Shown here one piece after another: positions 28,726 through 31,608 of a stretch of 31,608 nucleotides of DNA. How positions within the stretch are numbered: the stretch's first letter is position 1; each line of letters opens with the position of its first letter. Both the position numbers and the translations under genes were made by a program. Source of the DNA: JAKQIM01 sp964633225 (GTDB lineage: Bacteria > Chloroflexota > Anaerolineae > Anaerolineales > UBA4823); NCBI GenBank assembly GCA_964633225.1, contig CAZWFQ010000042.1:1-31608 (forward strand), given 5' to 3'. The notes beneath the pieces were generated by a model. That model ran no database searches. It worked only from the letters and a program-made list of their open reading frames with translations, and was not told the origin of the DNA.

Positions 28726-31248
28726 TTACAATACACTTACCACAAGCTTCACCAGGCTGCCAGCCTGGATCGCTTCAGCGGGCAGATCAGCCGCATTTAC
28801 CAGCTCCACCTGGCGGGCACGGGTGATGCTGACCAGGTCTGGGGCGGCATCACACAAGGCCTGCCGCAACCCCGCAGTGGCGCTTGCCTCTGCGGATGCA
28901 CCATCCGCGGCTGTTCCAATCGCTAATTGTACCCTCGATAACTCGGTTCCCAATGGCAAATTCCGTTCACTTTTATAGCGCCGCACTGCCGTGGCAATCT
29001 CCACCAGCACTACGCCAGCCGATTCAGCCGCTTCGCTTTCATCATCAGGGCAGGGTGTAGGCCAGGCTGCCCGGTGGATTGAGGAGGATGCCCGGCTGGC
29101 CTGGGATTCCTTCTCGGCGAACATGCCCTGGTAGATCTCCTCGGTGACGTATGGCAAGAAAGGCGCAAACAGCTTGGTGATGGCAAGCAGCAGATGATAG
29201 AGCGTAAAGCGCGCCCCCGCGTGGGTTGCCACAGCCGGGTCGTAGAGACGCTGCTTACACATCTCCAGGTAGTTATCTGCCAGCTCAGTCCAGAAAAAGG
29301 TTTCAATCTCACTCTTGGCTGTGGCGTAATCACAACCCTGCAGCAAGAGGGTGGTGCGGCGGATCAACTTCTGCAGCCTTGCCAGGATCCAGCGGTCGGC
29401 AGGAGAGAGCGTCACCTGCTCACGCGTTGGTATCTGCTGACCAAAGAACTGGTCTGCAAAGCGAGCCACATTCCACAGCTTCGTGACCAATTTACCCCCG
29501 ATTTGGATCTTCTCTTCACTGATGATTGAATCTTTTCCCGGGCCAGTGCTGGCAGCCCAATAGCGCACCGCATCGGCCGAGTAACGCGCGATCATCTCCA
29601 TGGGCGGCATTGGACCGCCCCCGCGGCTCTTGCTGATCTTGCCCATGCCCTCGCCTGCCAGGCCCCAACCCGAGATCATGACACTTTGCCAGGGCAAGGT
29701 GTCGAAGTGAAAATGGTTCTTCACCAGCGTATAGAAAGCCCAGGTGCGAATGATCTCGTGCGCTTGAGGGCGCAGAGAAAAAGGAAATACCCGGGCATAT
29801 AAAGCCGGGTCATCCAGCCAACCTCCCACGATCTGCGGCGACATGGACGATGTAGCCCAGGTATCCATCACATCATGGTCGGGCTCAAAGCTGGTCTGAC
29901 CACACTTTGGGCAAGGGCAACCCGGCTGGTCTTCTTGAGGGTTGATTGGCAGCCGCTCCATCTCTGCCAGCAGCGGCTCTCCACAGGCCTTGCAGTACCA
30001 AACCGGGAAGGACACCCCATAAGTACGCTGGCGCGAGATACACCAATCCCAGTTCAAATTTTCTACCCAGGCACGGTAACGGGCGCGCATGTGCTCAGGA
30101 TGCCAAGCCGCTTTCTCGCCCGCCGCCAGGAGCTCTTCTTTACAGTCCATCACACGGATAAACCACTGCGCTGCCACGATATATTCTACTGGTGTGTCGC
30201 AGCGTTCGTGCACGCGCACTGATTGTGGAATGCGCTGCGTACCCAACACCAGGCCAGCCTGCTCCAACGCCTGGCGCATCTGTTTGCGCGCTTCGCCCAA
30301 GAGCAGGCCAGCATAAGGCCCGGCAGCATCATTCAGCCGCCCATCCCGCTCGACCACCGCGCGCAGCGGCAGGTTGTGCGCCCGCCACCAGGCCACATCG
30401 GCCGTGTCGCCAAAGGTACAACACATCACCGCGCCGCTGCCTTTGCCCGGATCGGCTCCCGGGTCTGCCAGGATGGGCACCTGCTGATCGAAGAGCGGCA
30501 CGCGCACGCTACGCCCCACCAGGGGCCGGTAGCGGGGATCATCTGGATGGACAAAGACAGCCACGCAGGCCGGAAGCAGCTCGGGGCGGGTGGTGGCAAT
30601 CGGTAAGCTGCGAGGTTCATCTTCACCGGGCAAGCCAACAAGATGGAAAGCCAGGGTCACGAACTCGGTACTGCGCTCAATATCGCTTAACTCTGCCTGG
30701 GCAATCGCCGTGCGGCATTCAGGGCACCAGATTGCCGGCGCCGAGCGGTGATAAGCCAGGCCGCGGCGGTACAGCTCAACAAATGAGCGCTGCGCAATAC
30801 GCTGGGCAGGCGCATCAATCGTTCGATAGGTATAGCGCCAATCGATGGACAAGCCCAAGCGCTGCCACAAGGCACGGTAATCGCTCTCTGCCTCGTCGCT
30901 GATCTCCAGGCAGCGGGCAATGAAAGCACTGCGCCCAATATCCGCCACCCGCACGCCCAGACGTTTTTCTACCAGGCGCTCGGTAGGCAGGCCGTTATCA
31001 TCAAAGCCCATGGGGTAGAAAACATTGAACCCATTCATGCGCCAAAAACGCGCCATGAAATCTGTGTGGCTGTAAGAATACACGTGCCCCAGGTGCAGAT
31101 GACCTGAAACGGTGGGCGGCGGGGTATCGATTGAGTAAACCGGGCCAGCCGCATCAACCGAGAATTGGTAAACGCCCGCTTGCTGCCACTGAGCTTCTAA
31201 CCGGGGTTCAACTTCTTTGGGATCATATCGTTTTGCAAGCGCCATCAT
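28726..31248 (-). CDS. valS: Valyl-tRNA synthetase, Rickettsia/archaeal type
   Basis: This 840-residue class I synthetase belongs to the second ValRS lineage. It has HLGH (52-55, in PPPTVSGHLHLGHVYSYSHTDF), GFDDNGLPTERLVEK (~81-95), LPIATTRPELLPACVAVF in the editing domain, WDWCISRQRTYGV and KISKS (537-541). The GFDDNGLPTERLVEK and RPELLPACVAV strings are those I recall from Rickettsia and archaeal ValRS and not from the common bacterial form. Zinc-type cysteines C419, C422, C446 and C449 are visible. The long C-terminal coiled coil of bacterial ValRS is missing. The start may be either of two adjacent ATG codons (31248 or 31245); AGAGG lies just upstream. It is the first gene behind the T-box leader. 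Confidence 0.88.
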   Translation of the reverse strand: MMALAKRYDPKEVEPRLEAQWQQAGVYQFSVDAAGPVYSIDTPPPTVSGHLHLGHVYSYSHTDFMARFWRMNGFNVFYPMGFDDNGLPTERLVEKRLGVRVADIGRSAFIARCLEISDEAESDYRALWQRLGLSIDWRYTYRTIDAPAQRIAQRSFVELYRRGLAYHRSAPAIWCPECRTAIAQAELSDIERSTEFVTLAFHLVGLPGEDEPRSLPIATTRPELLPACVAVFVHPDDPRYRPLVGRSVRVPLFDQQVPILADPGADPGKGSGAVMCCTFGDTADVAWWRAHNLPLRAVVERDGRLNDAAGPYAGLLLGEARKQMRQALEQAGLVLGTQRIPQSVRVHERCDTPVEYIVAAQWFIRVMDCKEELLAAGEKAAWHPEHMRARYRAWVENLNWDWCISRQRTYGVSFPVWYCKACGEPLLAEMERLPINPQEDQPGCPCPKCGQTSFEPDHDVMDTWATSSMSPQIVGGWLDDPALYARVFPFSLRPQAHEIIRTWAFYTLVKNHFHFDTLPWQSVMISGWGLAGEGMGKISKSRGGGPMPPMEMIARYSADAVRYWAASTGPGKDSIISEEKIQIGGKLVTKLWNVARFADQFFGQQIPTREQVTLSPADRWILARLQKLIRRTTLLLQGCDYATAKSEIETFFWTELADNYLEMCKQRLYDPAVATHAGARFTLYHLLLAITKLFAPFLPYVTEEIYQGMFAEKESQASRASSSIHRAAWPTPCPDDESEAAESAGVVLVEIATAVRRYKSERNLPLGTELSRVQLAIGTAADGASAEASATAGLRQALCDAAPDLVSITRARQVELVNAADLPAEAIQAGSLVKLVVSVL

Positions 31249-31268
31249 ACACCTCTCTGTAGCAATTT

Positions 31269-31306
31269 AAAACAAACGCCCTTCCGTCCACATGAGGACG
31301 AAAGGG
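31269..31306 (-). terminator. Attenuator (terminator) hairpin of the T-box leader
   Basis: On the minus strand CCCTTTCGTCC (31306-31296) pairs with GGACGGAAGGG (31289-31279) through 11 pairs, one a U-G, with a 6-nt loop. TTTGTTTT follows at 31276-31269. The CCTC of its 5' arm and loop can instead pair with the GAGG before the T-box motif, so terminator and antiterminator exclude each other. Confidence 0.88.
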
Positions 31307-31560
31307 TATGCCTTCCGCGGTACCACCTCAATTCACCAGTCAAACTGCACCTGGTGCGCTCATCCCTGACGATCATCAGGGCTACGCGATAACGGGCTTA
31401 CCCGTGCCGTTCTACTTGGGCCCGGTCGATTTTTGACCACAGCCGTTTCTTCGGCAGATATTCCAGGCGACATTCGGCGGGGTTTGCTGGAGACGGCTTT
31501 CAGCCAAGGGCCAATCTCTCTCTGGCAGCGTGCCTGCCACCTACTCCTCCTGGATCAAGA
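31269..31560 (-). promoter_or_regulatory. T-box leader, valine-type
   Basis: A 5' leader of about 310 nt on the minus strand before the first ValRS. Stem I is closed by TCCAGG (31554-31549) with CCTGGA (31467-31462). An AGTA element follows the 5' arm, and the specifier region on the 3' side reads GAAT-GTC-G; GTC (31471-31469) is a valine codon. Further hairpins (CCCTGA/TCAGGG, CACCAG/CTGGTG) precede the T-box core TGGTACCGCG (31325-31316). TGGT would pair with an ACCA tRNA end, which fits discriminator A73 of tRNA-Val. Uncharged tRNA-Val should stabilise the antiterminator and allow transcription. Exact stem boundaries are by eye. Confidence 0.9.
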
Positions 31561-31562
31561 AA

Positions 31563-31592
31563 ATTATACCAGAAATTTTCTATTGGAGCCAA
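31563..31592 (-). promoter_or_regulatory. Promoter of the T-box/ValRS operon
   Basis: On the minus strand TTGGCT (31592-31587), an 18-bp spacer and a perfect TATAAT (31568-31563) lie immediately before the T-box leader, giving a start near 31556 at the base of Stem I. Confidence 0.75.
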
Positions 31593-31608
31593 TGATGATG
31601 AACCTGGG

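Noticed and set aside
30192..30902. Plus-strand open frame of 236 codons opposite the first ValRS
   Set aside because: Arg/Pro/Ala-rich composition typical of antisense reading of a GC-rich gene; the ValRS on the other strand is beyond doubt.

Overview
This 31.6 kb window looks like part of a chromosome from a member of the Chloroflexota, probably Anaerolineae-like. The basis is the moderately GC-rich composition, the protein flavour (tandem-GAF histidine kinases, a PD40-repeat lipoprotein, a MoxR/DUF58/ABC cluster, an EF-G-2-type paralogue) and Gram-positive-style control by a T-box. This is inference: there is no 16S rRNA gene. Two runs of exactly 100 N (1680-1779 and 19091-19190) are scaffold gaps, each inside a gene. 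I see no phage, insertion sequence or CRISPR array. Most genes are housekeeping, regulatory or envelope genes.

Layout. 1-1983 (minus): LON-domain protein, PD40 lipoprotein, then a tRNA-Ala(CGC) cut by the window edge with its own consensus promoter. 2017-5052 (plus): M24 aminopeptidase, Est30-like esterase and MFS transporter in an operon. 5053-6211 (plus): a structured leader and a PAP2 phosphatase, ended by a two-way terminator shared with the convergent EF-G paralogue (6290-8362, minus). 8474-9959 (plus): a small glycine-rich membrane protein and a phosphoglycerate-mutase-like metalloenzyme. 10004-12031 (minus): an alpha-oxoamine synthase that reads as serine palmitoyltransferase, preceded by a reductase that reads as 3-ketodihydrosphingosine reductase. 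Together these would be the first two steps of sphingoid-base synthesis. 12182-13417 (plus): a YprB-like DEDD nuclease with a repeat tail.

13526-21400 (plus) is a six-gene operon: a large secreted and membrane-anchored protein, ABC ATPase, ABC permease, a Gln/Ala-rich coiled-coil membrane protein, MoxR ATPase and DUF58 protein. It has a recognisable promoter and ends in a strong two-way terminator. 25889-21441 (minus) encodes a multi-step phosphorelay: REC-GAF-kinase, a single-domain response regulator, and GAF-GAF-kinase-REC. Both kinases share an unusual H-box. 31592-25918 (minus) holds two very different valyl-tRNA synthetases in tandem, one of Rickettsia/archaeal type and one of ordinary bacterial type. 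The first sits behind a promoter and a T-box leader whose specifier (GUC) and acceptor-pairing bases (UGGU) both fit tRNA-Val.

The points most worth following up are the putative sphingolipid gene pair, the paired ValRS genes with a valine T-box, the kinase H-box with Trp next to the phospho-His, the NKMN guanine-specificity motif of the EF-G paralogue, and the structured leader before the PAP2 gene.
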